DNA of 29,529 nucleotides from JAOUEE01 sp051011595 (GTDB lineage: Bacteria > Actinomycetota > Acidimicrobiia > Acidimicrobiales > SHLQ01). Position 1 is the stretch's first letter. Each line of letters opens with the position of its first letter. The translations under genes were made by a program, and so were the position numbers. The DNA lies in assembly GCA_051011595.1 (NCBI GenBank), contig JBPCTQ010000158.1, positions 1-29,529 on the forward strand, in the 5' to 3' direction. Shown piece after piece: positions 15,565 through 22,247 of the stretch. Under the pieces are notes generated by a model that was not told the DNA's origin, made no database searches, and saw nothing but the letters and a program-made list of their open reading frames with translations.

Positions 15565-16335
15565 ATGGAACTGACCGACAAGACCGTGGTGGTGACCGGC
15601 GGCGCGTCCGGAATCGGGCGAGCCCTGGCCGTCCGATTCCTGGCCGAAGGCGCCACCGTGACCATCGCCGACATCCAACAGCCAGCCCTCGCCGACGTTG
15701 CCGCCGAACTGGGAATCCGGGGTATCGAGTGCGATGTGGCTGACGAGGCGTCAGTTGTTGCCTTGATCGAGGAGGTCGAGGCCGACATCGGACCCATCGA
15801 CCTGTTCTGCTCCAACGCCGGCATCGGCACGGCCATGGGTCTCGATGCCAGCAACGACGACTGGCGCCGCACCATCGACATCAACCTGATGGCGCATGTG
15901 TACGCCGCCCGTTGCCTGGTACCTCGAATGATCGATCGCGGCGGCGGCCATCTACTCAACACCGCGTCGGCAGCGGGCCTGTTGACCCAGCTCGGTGATG
16001 CGCCCTACTCGGTCACCAAACACGGGGCCGTCGCGTTGGCCGAGTGGTTGTCGATCACCTACGGCGATCGGGGCATCGGGGTGAGCTGCTTGTGTCCGCA
16101 GGGAGTACGCACGCCGATGACCGAGTCCGACGACGCCGGGGTGCAGGCCACCCTCGCCCAGGGTGCGATCGAACCCGAGGAGGTGGCCGAGGCCGTGGTC
16201 CAGGGCCTGGCGGGCGACCACTTCTTGATCCTCCCCCACCCCGAGGTGCACGACTACGCCGTGCGCCGGGCCGATGATCACGGCCGCTGGATCCGGGGTA
16301 TGCGGCGGTTGCAGCAGGCCTTCTTCGGCGGGTGA
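15565..16335 (+). CDS. Short-chain dehydrogenase/reductase (classical SDR)
   Basis: NAD(P)-dependent oxidoreductase of 256 aa. The cofactor motif TGGASGIG spans 11-18, Asp36 at the end of the second strand suggests NAD preference, NAG is at 84-86, and the catalytic set is Ser135, Tyr148 and Lys152 (YSVTK). The substrate is not predictable; the lipid-metabolism surroundings make a fatty or steroid-like alcohol plausible. The ATG at 15565 is preferred over the longer open frame because it starts directly at the first beta-strand and carries a leaderless promoter. Its stop overlaps the GTG of the methyltransferase-glycosylase fusion (GTGA), so both are made from one message. Confidence 0.9.
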   Translation: MELTDKTVVVTGGASGIGRALAVRFLAEGATVTIADIQQPALADVAAELGIRGIECDVADEASVVALIEEVEADIGPIDLFCSNAGIGTAMGLDASNDDWRRTIDINLMAHVYAARCLVPRMIDRGGGHLLNTASAAGLLTQLGDAPYSVTKHGAVALAEWLSITYGDRGIGVSCLCPQGVRTPMTESDDAGVQATLAQGAIEPEEVAEAVVQGLAGDHFLILPHPEVHDYAVRRADDHGRWIRGMRRLQQAFFGG

Positions 16336-17447
16336 CCGTCCCGAGCAGCCCCTCCGATCGGCGCACGATCGAGCTGTACGAGCAGGGCGCGGAGGTCTGG
16401 CGCAGCCGACGGACCCCCGATCACCAAGCAGCTCGGGCGTTCGGCGACACACTCGGTGCGCAGGGGCTGAGCGGCCCGATCATCGACCTCGGATGTGGTC
16501 CGGGCTGGCTCACACAGTACCTCGGACCCGACGCCGTGGCCCTCGACGGGGCTCGGGCCATGCTCGACCTGGTGCCCGAGTTCGCCCCGGCGGCGCCACG
16601 AGTGCAGGGCGATGTGGCTGACCTCCCCGTGCGCGATGGTGCGCTCGCCGGGGCGCTCGCCGCCCGGGTCTACGTTCATCTCCCGCGCAGTGAGGTACCG
16701 GCTGCACTCGGCGACCTGCACCGCGCGCTGCGGGTCCACGCTCCGGTCGAGCTGGTCGTGTTCGGCGATGAGCCCGCCGAACTGCGCACCATCGAGAACG
16801 ATCTGCTCGACGGGCGTCAGTTTTCCGTCTGGGACCACGAGTCGTTGACCGACACCCTCATCGGTGCCGGCTTCGCCATCGACGATTGGAGCCAGCACCG
16901 ACCCGACGGGAGCACGTTCACGTCACTCACCGTGCGCCTGCGCCGTCGGCGATCATTGGCCGACACGCTCGGATCCGGACTCGAGCTGGTCATCTGTGGC
17001 CTCAACCCCTCTTTGCATGCAGCCGACGCCGGGGTCGGCTTCGTCTCTCCCAGCAATCGTTTCTGGCCCGCGGCCCTGGCCGCTGAACTGGTGACGGTCG
17101 ATCGCGACCCGTGGCATGCATTTCGGCGCCACCGGGTGGGTATGACCGATCTGGTCAAACGAGCCACCACGAAGGCCAGCGAGGTCGACGCCGACGAATA
17201 CCGCGCCGGCTTGGCCCGCCTGGAGCGCCAGTTGGCGTGGCTGCAACCGGCCGCCGTCTGTTTCGTGGGCCTCGCCGGGTGGCGCGCCGCCGTCGATCCC
17301 AAGGCCACCGCCGGATGGCAGACGCAACGCCTCGCCGGGGTTCCCGTGTACCTGATGCCCTCCACCAGCGGGCTCAACGCCTCGAGCCAGCTGCCCGACT
17401 TCGTCGAGCACCTACGAGCGGTCCGGGAACCACCCCCCGACCACTAG
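16332..17447 (+). CDS. Fusion: SAM-dependent methyltransferase domain plus mismatch-specific uracil/thymine-DNA glycosylase (MUG)
   Basis: A single uninterrupted 371-aa frame with two domains. Residues about 10-200 are a class I methyltransferase: motif I DLGCGPG (52-58), acidic LDGARAM at strand 2 (71-77), GDVADLPVRDGAL (93-105) and a helix with YVHLPRSEV. Residues about 208-366 match the MUG/TDG branch of the uracil-DNA glycosylase superfamily: GLNPS (223-227, with the catalytic-site Asn), SPSNRFW (239-245), MTDLVKR (261-267) and PSTSGLNAS (343-351). MUG removes U or T mispaired with G. The joint is a basic RLRRRRSL stretch. The GTG start overlaps the SDR stop. What the methyltransferase half modifies is unknown. 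The convergent LLM gene follows. Confidence 0.85.
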   Translation: MTVPSSPSDRRTIELYEQGAEVWRSRRTPDHQAARAFGDTLGAQGLSGPIIDLGCGPGWLTQYLGPDAVALDGARAMLDLVPEFAPAAPRVQGDVADLPVRDGALAGALAARVYVHLPRSEVPAALGDLHRALRVHAPVELVVFGDEPAELRTIENDLLDGRQFSVWDHESLTDTLIGAGFAIDDWSQHRPDGSTFTSLTVRLRRRRSLADTLGSGLELVICGLNPSLHAADAGVGFVSPSNRFWPAALAAELVTVDRDPWHAFRRHRVGMTDLVKRATTKASEVDADEYRAGLARLERQLAWLQPAAVCFVGLAGWRAAVDPKATAGWQTQRLAGVPVYLMPSTSGLNASSQLPDFVEHLRAVREPPPDH

Positions 17448-17468
17448 TGGCCTGCCGCCGGCGGCAGG
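17441..17468. terminator. Two adjacent palindromes between convergent genes
   Basis: CCACTAGTGG (17441-17450, including the stop codon) and CCTGCCGCCGGCGGCAGG (17451-17468) are both perfect palindromes, placed in the 30-base gap between the fusion gene and the convergent LLM gene. A bidirectional transcription stop is the likely role, although no T-tract follows. Confidence 0.5.
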
Positions 17469-17477
17469 GTGTGGCGA

Positions 17478-18431
17478 TCAGCGAGGGGCCAGACCGGCGA
17501 TGGCATCATCCATGTCGAACGGGGCCAGCGGCATGAGCATCAGGGCCGGACAGGTGATGCCGTTGGCCATGTAGCGCTGGACATGGTCGTAGCACTCGTC
17601 GATGGATCCGTTGATCACCAGATCGTCGACCACCTCGTCGGGGATCTTCTCCAACGCCCCCTTGCGGTCTCCCGCCGCCCACTGCTCCCAGTGTTCGGCC
17701 AACGCGTCACCTCGACCCATCCACTCGTGGAAGGCGCGGTAGACGGGCACGTTGAGGTAGGCAGCCATGGCGTACTTGGCCGTCGGTAGCACCGCATCAC
17801 GATCGGGACTGGGGCACACGAACAGCCGGGCCACGATCTCCTTGTCGGGGCCCTGGTCGTTGACGATGCCGGCCACGGTGGTCACATCGTCGGCCGACAA
17901 CCAGTTGACGATGGCCCCGTCGCCCTCTCGTCCGGCCAAGCGCAGCATCCCCTCACGCAGGGCCGCAACCAGGATGGGCACCGGTTGTTCGGGTACGTCG
18001 GTGAGGCGGAACCCCTTGACCTCGAAGCTGTCGTAGGCCTCCACCACCTTCTCGCCGGTGAGCGCAACCCGCAGGAACCGCACCAGATCCCGGGTGCGCT
18101 GGTACGGCTCGACGAAGGGAATGGAGTTCCAGTTCTCGACGATGATGTTCGACGACGAGCCGATGCCGGCCACGAACCGACCGGGGGCCGCCGATGCCAG
18201 TCCGGCGATGCTCTGGGCCATCAAGGCCGGGCCACGCGTGTAGGCCGGCAGGATGGCCGTACCCAGACGCAGCTCGGTCCACACCGAAGCCAGGGCCAAC
18301 GGGGTCAGACCATCGACGCCGGTGGCTTCGGCCGACCACAGGTCGGTGTACCCCAACGTTTCGAGGCGCTGATAGATGTCTCGTTGGGCCTGCAAGGGTC
18401 CCGGAAAAGGAACCGTCATTCCGTATGGCAC
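17478..18431 (-). CDS. LLM-class (luciferase-like) oxidoreductase, probably F420-dependent
   Basis: Flavin/F420 TIM-barrel oxidoreductase of the luciferase-like superfamily. The N-terminus PYGMTVPFPGPLQAQRDIYQ, the LWSAEATGVDGLTPLALAS and LRLGTAILPAYTRGPALMAQ blocks and the FVAGIGSSS turn are those of actinobacterial F420-type LLM enzymes. The start is GTG 18431, with AGGAG (minus strand, 18438-18442) 6-7 bases upstream; the frame stays open to 18476 but without a better site. This gives 317 aa, normal for the family. Substrate unknown. It converges on the methyltransferase-MUG gene and diverges from the SGNH lipoprotein gene. Confidence 0.88.
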   Translation of the reverse strand: MPYGMTVPFPGPLQAQRDIYQRLETLGYTDLWSAEATGVDGLTPLALASVWTELRLGTAILPAYTRGPALMAQSIAGLASAAPGRFVAGIGSSSNIIVENWNSIPFVEPYQRTRDLVRFLRVALTGEKVVEAYDSFEVKGFRLTDVPEQPVPILVAALREGMLRLAGREGDGAIVNWLSADDVTTVAGIVNDQGPDKEIVARLFVCPSPDRDAVLPTAKYAMAAYLNVPVYRAFHEWMGRGDALAEHWEQWAAGDRKGALEKIPDEVVDDLVINGSIDECYDHVQRYMANGITCPALMLMPLAPFDMDDAIAGLAPR

Positions 18432-18527
18432 CGCACGCTCCTGTTGCTCGAGTGGCCAGAGCGTGTCACGGTCCACGCCGCTTCACCACACCACCAACTC
18501 GGAGTCGAATCAGGTCCGTGGTTTGGC

Positions 18528-18533
18528 TAGGTT
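18528..18533 (+). promoter_or_regulatory. Candidate -10 of SGNH hydrolase gene
   Basis: TAGGTT would give a leader of about 65 bases that carries the GGAG ribosome site before ATG 18603. No clear -35 is seen. The remainder of 18432-18602 shows nothing else I can name. Confidence 0.3.
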
Positions 18534-18602
18534 CTCCAGTGGCGTGCGGCACGGCGGCCGGCGTTTGGCACCGGACACCTGGGCAGAGGACGGAGAACCC
18601 TG

Positions 18603-19262
18603 ATGAAGCGGGATCGGCAGCGGGCGGGCACCATCGGTCCTCGACTCATGTCGTTGCTGGCCATGGCGTTGGTGGTGGCCGTGGGCTGCGTGCCCTTCTC
18701 CCGCATCGATCAACCCGACACCTACCGGCCGGACGTGCCTCGGGTTGCCGTGCTGGGCGACTCCATCACCACGTCGGCCGGCGCCAACATTCTCGCCGCC
18801 AACTCGGCCCAAACCGACTGGTGGACCCATGTCATGGCGGAACCGGGATGGGACATCGCCGGGCTGATCGCCGGCGACGACGACGTGATGGCCCAGCCCG
18901 CGATGGCCCCCGACGCGGTGATCATCAACATCGGCACCAACGACACCGGCCAGTGCTACAACGACGAGGGCTGCTCGGCCCAGAGCTGGACGGCCTTGGC
19001 CCTGAGTGGGCTCTGGAGCGACTATTCGTCGGTGCCATGCCGTATCGGCGTGACCACGGTCTTCGAACCGGGCATCACCGTGATCAACGACCGCCTGTCC
19101 GACCTGGCCGATGAAGGGACCATCAACCACCTGGCCGATTGGAAGGCCCACTCGGCCGACCACCCGGAGTGGTTCACCGACAGCGTCGGGCATCAGACCT
19201 ACGAAGGCAGGGTGGCCTACGCCGACTTCCTGGTCGATGCCCTCGAGTCCTGCCCCGGCTGA
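18603..19262 (+). CDS. Secreted SGNH/GDSL-family hydrolase lipoprotein
   Basis: Predicted esterase or acylhydrolase anchored outside the membrane. The N-terminus is basic, then a hydrophobic stretch ends in VAVGC with lipidated Cys29. SGNH block I is GDSIT (52-56, nucleophile Ser54), block III is NIGTND (about 110-115), and the C-terminal catalytic pair is DSVGH (about 193-197) followed by YEGRVAYADFL. Block II glycine is less obvious. Four further cysteines in the mature chain could form disulfides. The 219-aa length is normal. ATG 18603 has GGAG about 8 bases upstream. The substrate could be a lipid, acetylated sugar or peptidoglycan ester. Confidence 0.85.
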   Translation: MKRDRQRAGTIGPRLMSLLAMALVVAVGCVPFSRIDQPDTYRPDVPRVAVLGDSITTSAGANILAANSAQTDWWTHVMAEPGWDIAGLIAGDDDVMAQPAMAPDAVIINIGTNDTGQCYNDEGCSAQSWTALALSGLWSDYSSVPCRIGVTTVFEPGITVINDRLSDLADEGTINHLADWKAHSADHPEWFTDSVGHQTYEGRVAYADFLVDALESCPG

Positions 19263-19299
19263 GCCCAGCCGCCACCAGAGCAGCCCACGACCCGAAACC

Positions 19300-19311
19300 G
19301 ACGTATACGTC
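19300..19311. promoter_or_regulatory. Perfect 12-bp palindrome before the 55-aa gene
   Basis: GACGTATACGTC, nested in a longer imperfect inverted repeat (CCCGA on the left at about 19291, TCGGG on the right at about 19315). It lies 59 bases upstream of the start at 19370, in the 107-base gap after the SGNH gene. It may be an operator, or the outer repeat a weak terminator. Confidence 0.4.
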
Positions 19312-19357
19312 ATGTCGGGGTGGGTAGGCGCCCGGCAAGAGTGTCCGACCGCTTCTG

Positions 19358-19363
19358 CATACT
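19358..19363 (+). promoter_or_regulatory. Candidate -10 of 55-aa gene (leaderless)
   Basis: CATACT, then six bases (CGTCAC), then ATG. The geometry is identical to the HAD, SDR and SCP2 starts. Confidence 0.4.
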
Positions 19364-19369
19364 CGTCAC

Positions 19370-19537
19370 ATGAGTCAGCAGATCCTCCTCCTCGACGACG
19401 ACACCACCCCGTGGCACCTCGACGACGACACCCGTGAGATCGGCCGCCGAGGTGTGGCCGAGGCCCGGGCCGCCCTGGCCGAAGCCGCCCACCGCCACCA
19501 CCAGCAACCGGCCGAAGAGCACTCGCTGGCGGCCTGA
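19370..19537 (+). CDS. Small acidic/histidine-containing protein, 55 aa, function unknown
   Basis: A short frame with convincing coding character: third positions are mostly G or C, it has its own leaderless -10, and it ends 8 bases before the nuclease gene. The protein begins MSQQILLLDDDTTPWHLDDD and continues TREIGRRGVAEARAALAEAA, then a His/Gln-rich tail. The Trp-His-Leu-Asp motif followed by one Ala/Arg helix looks like a small conserved protein rather than random sequence. I recall similar short proteins in actinobacteria but cannot name a family. No membrane segment or metal-binding cysteine pair. It is probably co-transcribed with the following SNase-type gene. Confidence 0.6.
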   Translation: MSQQILLLDDDTTPWHLDDDTREIGRRGVAEARAALAEAAHRHHQQPAEEHSLAA

Positions 19538-19545
19538 GCCAGCCT

Positions 19546-20076
19546 GTGGTCGTGATCTTCCGGGTTCTCACCTTTGTTGTCGTCTGCGGTTTGGGTATCG
19601 GTGCGTGCGCCGACCCCACCGCCCGCCCCACCGAGGGGGCCAACGCCGTGGTGGCCACCATCGTCGATGGCGACACCATCGATGTCACCATTGCCGGCCG
19701 CAGCGAGCGAGTCCGCCTGCTGGGCATCGACACACCCGAGTCGGTCGACCGTGATCGGCCCGTCCAGTGCTACGGCACCGAAGCAACGGTCCGGCTGGGT
19801 GAGCTGGTGCCGGTGGGCACCTCGGTCCTGTTGGTTCGCGACATCGAGCCGCGTGACCGTTTCGATCGGCTGCTGGCCTATGTCTTCCGAGGTGACGACG
19901 GCCTGTTCGTGAACGAGGTCATGGTGGCCGAAGGTTTCGCCGACGTGCTGGTGATCGACCCCAACGATGCCTACGCCGCCGACCTTCGCCAGGCCCGAGC
20001 CGCGGCCCGCGACGGCGACCGGGGCCTGTGGGGAGCGTGCGGCGGCCCCGACGTACCCGTCGACGCACCGGAGTGA
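19546..20076 (+). CDS. Secreted thermonuclease-like (SNase domain) lipoprotein
   Basis: Calcium-dependent, sugar-nonspecific nuclease fold exported as a lipoprotein. A hydrophobic N-terminus ends in GIGAC (Cys21). The staphylococcal-nuclease core shows VDGDTIDV (40-47), RLLGIDTPE with the equivalents of catalytic Arg35, Asp40, Thr41 and Glu43 (Arg57, Asp62, Thr63, Glu65), and DRFDRLLAYVF with the second catalytic Arg (108). All key residues are present, so it should be active. The start is GTG 19546, 8 bases after the 55-aa gene's stop; GTG 19552 is an alternative. Total 176 aa. Likely role is degradation of extracellular nucleic acid for nutrients. Confidence 0.88.
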   Translation: MVVIFRVLTFVVVCGLGIGACADPTARPTEGANAVVATIVDGDTIDVTIAGRSERVRLLGIDTPESVDRDRPVQCYGTEATVRLGELVPVGTSVLLVRDIEPRDRFDRLLAYVFRGDDGLFVNEVMVAEGFADVLVIDPNDAYAADLRQARAAARDGDRGLWGACGGPDVPVDAPE

Positions 20077-20106
20077 GCGGGGGAACGGGAGGGCCACCAC
20101 AGGCGG

Positions 20107-20112
20107 TAGCGT
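20107..20112 (+). promoter_or_regulatory. Candidate -10 of YdjC-like gene (leaderless)
   Basis: TAGCGT followed by CACCAAG and GTG 20120. The same TAGCGTCACC-N3-GTG arrangement occurs at 24829-24844 before the lipoprotein gene. Confidence 0.45.
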
Positions 20113-20119
20113 CACCAAG

Positions 20120-20962
20120 GTGACCCTGCTCACCGAGCGGCTCGGCCGCCCGTCCGACACCCGCATGCTCGTGATCTCCGCCGATCTGCTGGGGACGTTG
20201 CACGCCGCCAATGTGGGGGCCTACGAGAGCCTGCGCCAGGGGGTGGCCACCACCGCGTCGCTGGCCGTGCCGTGCCCGTGGGCCCGGGCCGCCGCCCGCG
20301 AGTTCCGCGGCGAGGACATCGGGGTGCACCTCACCCTGAACGCCCAGCTCGACACCCTGCGATGGGGACCCATCACCCAAGCCCCGTCATTACTCGATGG
20401 TGACGGCGGCTTTCCCCGCACCGCTGCCGACCTGTGGGATCACGCGGACCTCGAAGAAGTACGGCGGGAGTGCCGGGCCCAGGTCGAGCGTGCCGTGCTG
20501 TGGGGGCTGGGAGTGACCCACCTCACCACCCACCTCAACACCCTCCAACAGCGCCCCGAGTTCTTCGATGTCTACCTCGACCTGGGTTACGAGTTCGGCC
20601 TGCCCCTGCGGCTGGAGGGCCACGACGCCGCCGAACGAGCCGGCTTCCCGTTCCGGGACCTGGCTGATCAGGAGGGCATTCTCGGACCCGACCACTTCCG
20701 CCACCGACACCCGGACGATCCCATCGACATCGTCGAGATGATCGACACCCTCGAGCCGGGCGTCACCGAGGTGAACCTGGCCCCCGCGGTCGACACCCCC
20801 GAGCTCAGAGCCGCCGATCCCGACTGGCCCAGTCGAGTGCGGGCCCATGGTCAGCTCACCGACCCCGCGGTGGCCCAAGCATTGCAGCGGGCCGACATCG
20901 AGGTGATCGGCTATGCCGCCATCGCCGCAGCCCAAGCCGACCGAACCGGCGCCGACAGCTGA
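20120..20962 (+). CDS. YdjC/ChbG-family carbohydrate deacetylase-like protein with altered metal site
   Basis: Related to ChbG/YdjC enzymes that remove acetyl groups from chito-oligosaccharides. It is 280 aa from GTG 20120, chosen because TAGCGT lies 7 bases upstream and because MTLLTERLGRPSDTRMLVIS is the expected family N-terminus; ATG 20165 is a later alternative. The GVHLTLN histidine (His70) is kept. The usual N-terminal Asp-Asp (NADDxG) reads SADLLG, with Leu23 in place of the second Asp, and the usual HLDSH reads HLTTH (134-138), so a second conserved Asp is lost. Either the enzyme is inactive or it binds metal differently. It converges on the SCP2-like gene with a 12-base gap. Confidence 0.82.
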   Translation: MTLLTERLGRPSDTRMLVISADLLGTLHAANVGAYESLRQGVATTASLAVPCPWARAAAREFRGEDIGVHLTLNAQLDTLRWGPITQAPSLLDGDGGFPRTAADLWDHADLEEVRRECRAQVERAVLWGLGVTHLTTHLNTLQQRPEFFDVYLDLGYEFGLPLRLEGHDAAERAGFPFRDLADQEGILGPDHFRHRHPDDPIDIVEMIDTLEPGVTEVNLAPAVDTPELRAADPDWPSRVRAHGQLTDPAVAQALQRADIEVIGYAAIAAAQADRTGADS

Positions 20963-20974
20963 TCTGACCCCGGA

Positions 20975-21352
20975 CTACACCGCCACTGAGGCCAGGAACT
21001 GCGCCCATTCGGGGGTCTCCCGCATGGTCCGCAAATCGAGGATCCAGCGCACGTAGTCGCCCTCGACTTTCGTCCGACCTTGCATGAACGATGCATCGAA
21101 GGTGGTGTCGCCCTGCCAGAGCCGGGTGGCTTCTTCGTACTTCCACGTGATCGCGATGTCGGCGTCGGCTCGTTTGCCCGACTCGACGGCGGTGATCCGG
21201 CCCGATTCGATGGTTTCGTGCCACCGCACCTTGCCGTCGGGGCCGCCGCCCACCTCGTATGTGATGACGGCATCAGCCCCCTCGACCTCGGGCAGGGCCG
21301 CACCGGCCGCGGCGTACTGGTCGAACCACTCCTCGGACAGGTAGGTGCTCAC
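20975..21352 (-). CDS. SCP2-like (sterol carrier / lipid-binding fold) protein
   Basis: A 125-aa single-domain protein with the SCP2 pattern: ADAVITYEVGGGPDGKVRWHETIESGRI (strands), DADIAITWKYEEATRLWQGD and the terminal helix after FMQGRTKVEGDYVRW. Such proteins bind fatty acyl or sterol-like ligands in a hydrophobic tunnel; no catalytic residues are expected. The GTG at 21352 has TAGGGT six bases upstream, overlapping the Mca stop codon, so the gene may be read both from the upstream transporter operon and from its own leaderless promoter. The lipid-storage genes elsewhere in the window make a lipid-handling role reasonable. Confidence 0.8.
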   Translation of the reverse strand: MSTYLSEEWFDQYAAAGAALPEVEGADAVITYEVGGGPDGKVRWHETIESGRITAVESGKRADADIAITWKYEEATRLWQGDTTFDASFMQGRTKVEGDYVRWILDLRTMRETPEWAQFLASVAV

Positions 21353-21358
21353 CGTCGC

Positions 21359-21364
21359 ACCCTA
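21359..21364 (-). promoter_or_regulatory. Candidate -10 of SCP2-like gene (leaderless)
   Basis: TAGGGT on the minus strand, six bases before GTG 21352. The hexamer includes the TAG stop of the upstream mca gene. Confidence 0.4.
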
Positions 21365-22234
21365 CCGACGGGTCGCAGCAGGCTCGGGAATGCCGGCGAA
21401 CAAGTCGTCCTCGGGAATGGCCGACTCGACTCGAGACCGGGCCAACACGTAGTCGTCGTAGGGATAGGCATCCCGATCGACGTCGGGTGGCAGCCCGAAC
21501 CAGAACGCCGAATCGGGATCGACCTGGGTGGCGTGGGCCCGCAAGCCGCCGCTGCGGGCTTCGTAATAGTCGGCCACATCGACGCGCGTCGTGATGCGAT
21601 CGTCCTGGCTGGGCCGGTCGAACCAGAAGGTGTCGTAGGGCGACTCGAGGTCGAGATCGAGGAACGCCTGGTGGCGAGCCTCGATTCGGGCCCGCGACCA
21701 CTGGGTGTAGTACAGCTTCACCGGTTCCCAGGGGGGACCCAGATCCGGTCGGTGGTCGGGGTCGCCGGCCCGATCGAAGGCCGGCACGCTGATGTCGTGG
21801 ACCCGTAGGTGATCGGGGTGTTGGTAGCCACGTTGATCGTCGCTGTAGGTGACGATGATCTGGGGTCGCTCACGACGAATGATGGCCACCAGGCGGTCGA
21901 CCGCTTCATCGAGATCGGCGGCCGCGAAACAATCGGGGTGAGCATTGGCGTCGGAGTCGGGCATCCCCGAGTCGCGGTACCCCAACATGACCACCTCGTC
22001 GTAGCCGATGGCATCGGCGGCGGATGCCAGTTCCGCTCGGCGCACCGCCGGCAGGTCGGCTCGCACCTCGGGGGTGTCCATGGCCTTGTTGAGGATGTCG
22101 CCCTCTTCACCGCCGGTACAACACACCAGCACCGTGCGGACTCCCTCGGCGTGGTAACGGGCGATGGTGCCCGCACCCTTGGAGGCTTCGTCGTCAGGGT
22201 GGGCATGAACAGTCAGAACACAGCGAGGTGACAT
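21362..22234 (-). CDS. mca: Mycothiol S-conjugate amidase (PIG-L family)
   Basis: Zinc amidase that cleaves mycothiol S-conjugates, releasing a mercapturic acid for export and GlcN-Ins for recycling; this implies a mycothiol-making actinobacterium. The zinc motif HPDDE is at 12-16, the second part HPDH at 139-142 within SDDQRGYQHPDHLRVHD. CTGGEEGDILNKAMD and the RMPDSD-like region follow Mca rather than the deacetylase MshB. 290 aa from ATG 22234 is the normal length; the frame extends upstream to 22489 but that part lies inside the next gene. The gene follows the PhoU-TrkA_C gene after 13 bases and is probably in its operon. No strong ribosome site is visible. Confidence 0.9.
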   Translation of the reverse strand: MSPRCVLTVHAHPDDEASKGAGTIARYHAEGVRTVLVCCTGGEEGDILNKAMDTPEVRADLPAVRRAELASAADAIGYDEVVMLGYRDSGMPDSDANAHPDCFAAADLDEAVDRLVAIIRRERPQIIVTYSDDQRGYQHPDHLRVHDISVPAFDRAGDPDHRPDLGPPWEPVKLYYTQWSRARIEARHQAFLDLDLESPYDTFWFDRPSQDDRITTRVDVADYYEARSGGLRAHATQVDPDSAFWFGLPPDVDRDAYPYDDYVLARSRVESAIPEDDLFAGIPEPAATRR

Positions 22235-22247
22235 CTTCGATCCAGGG

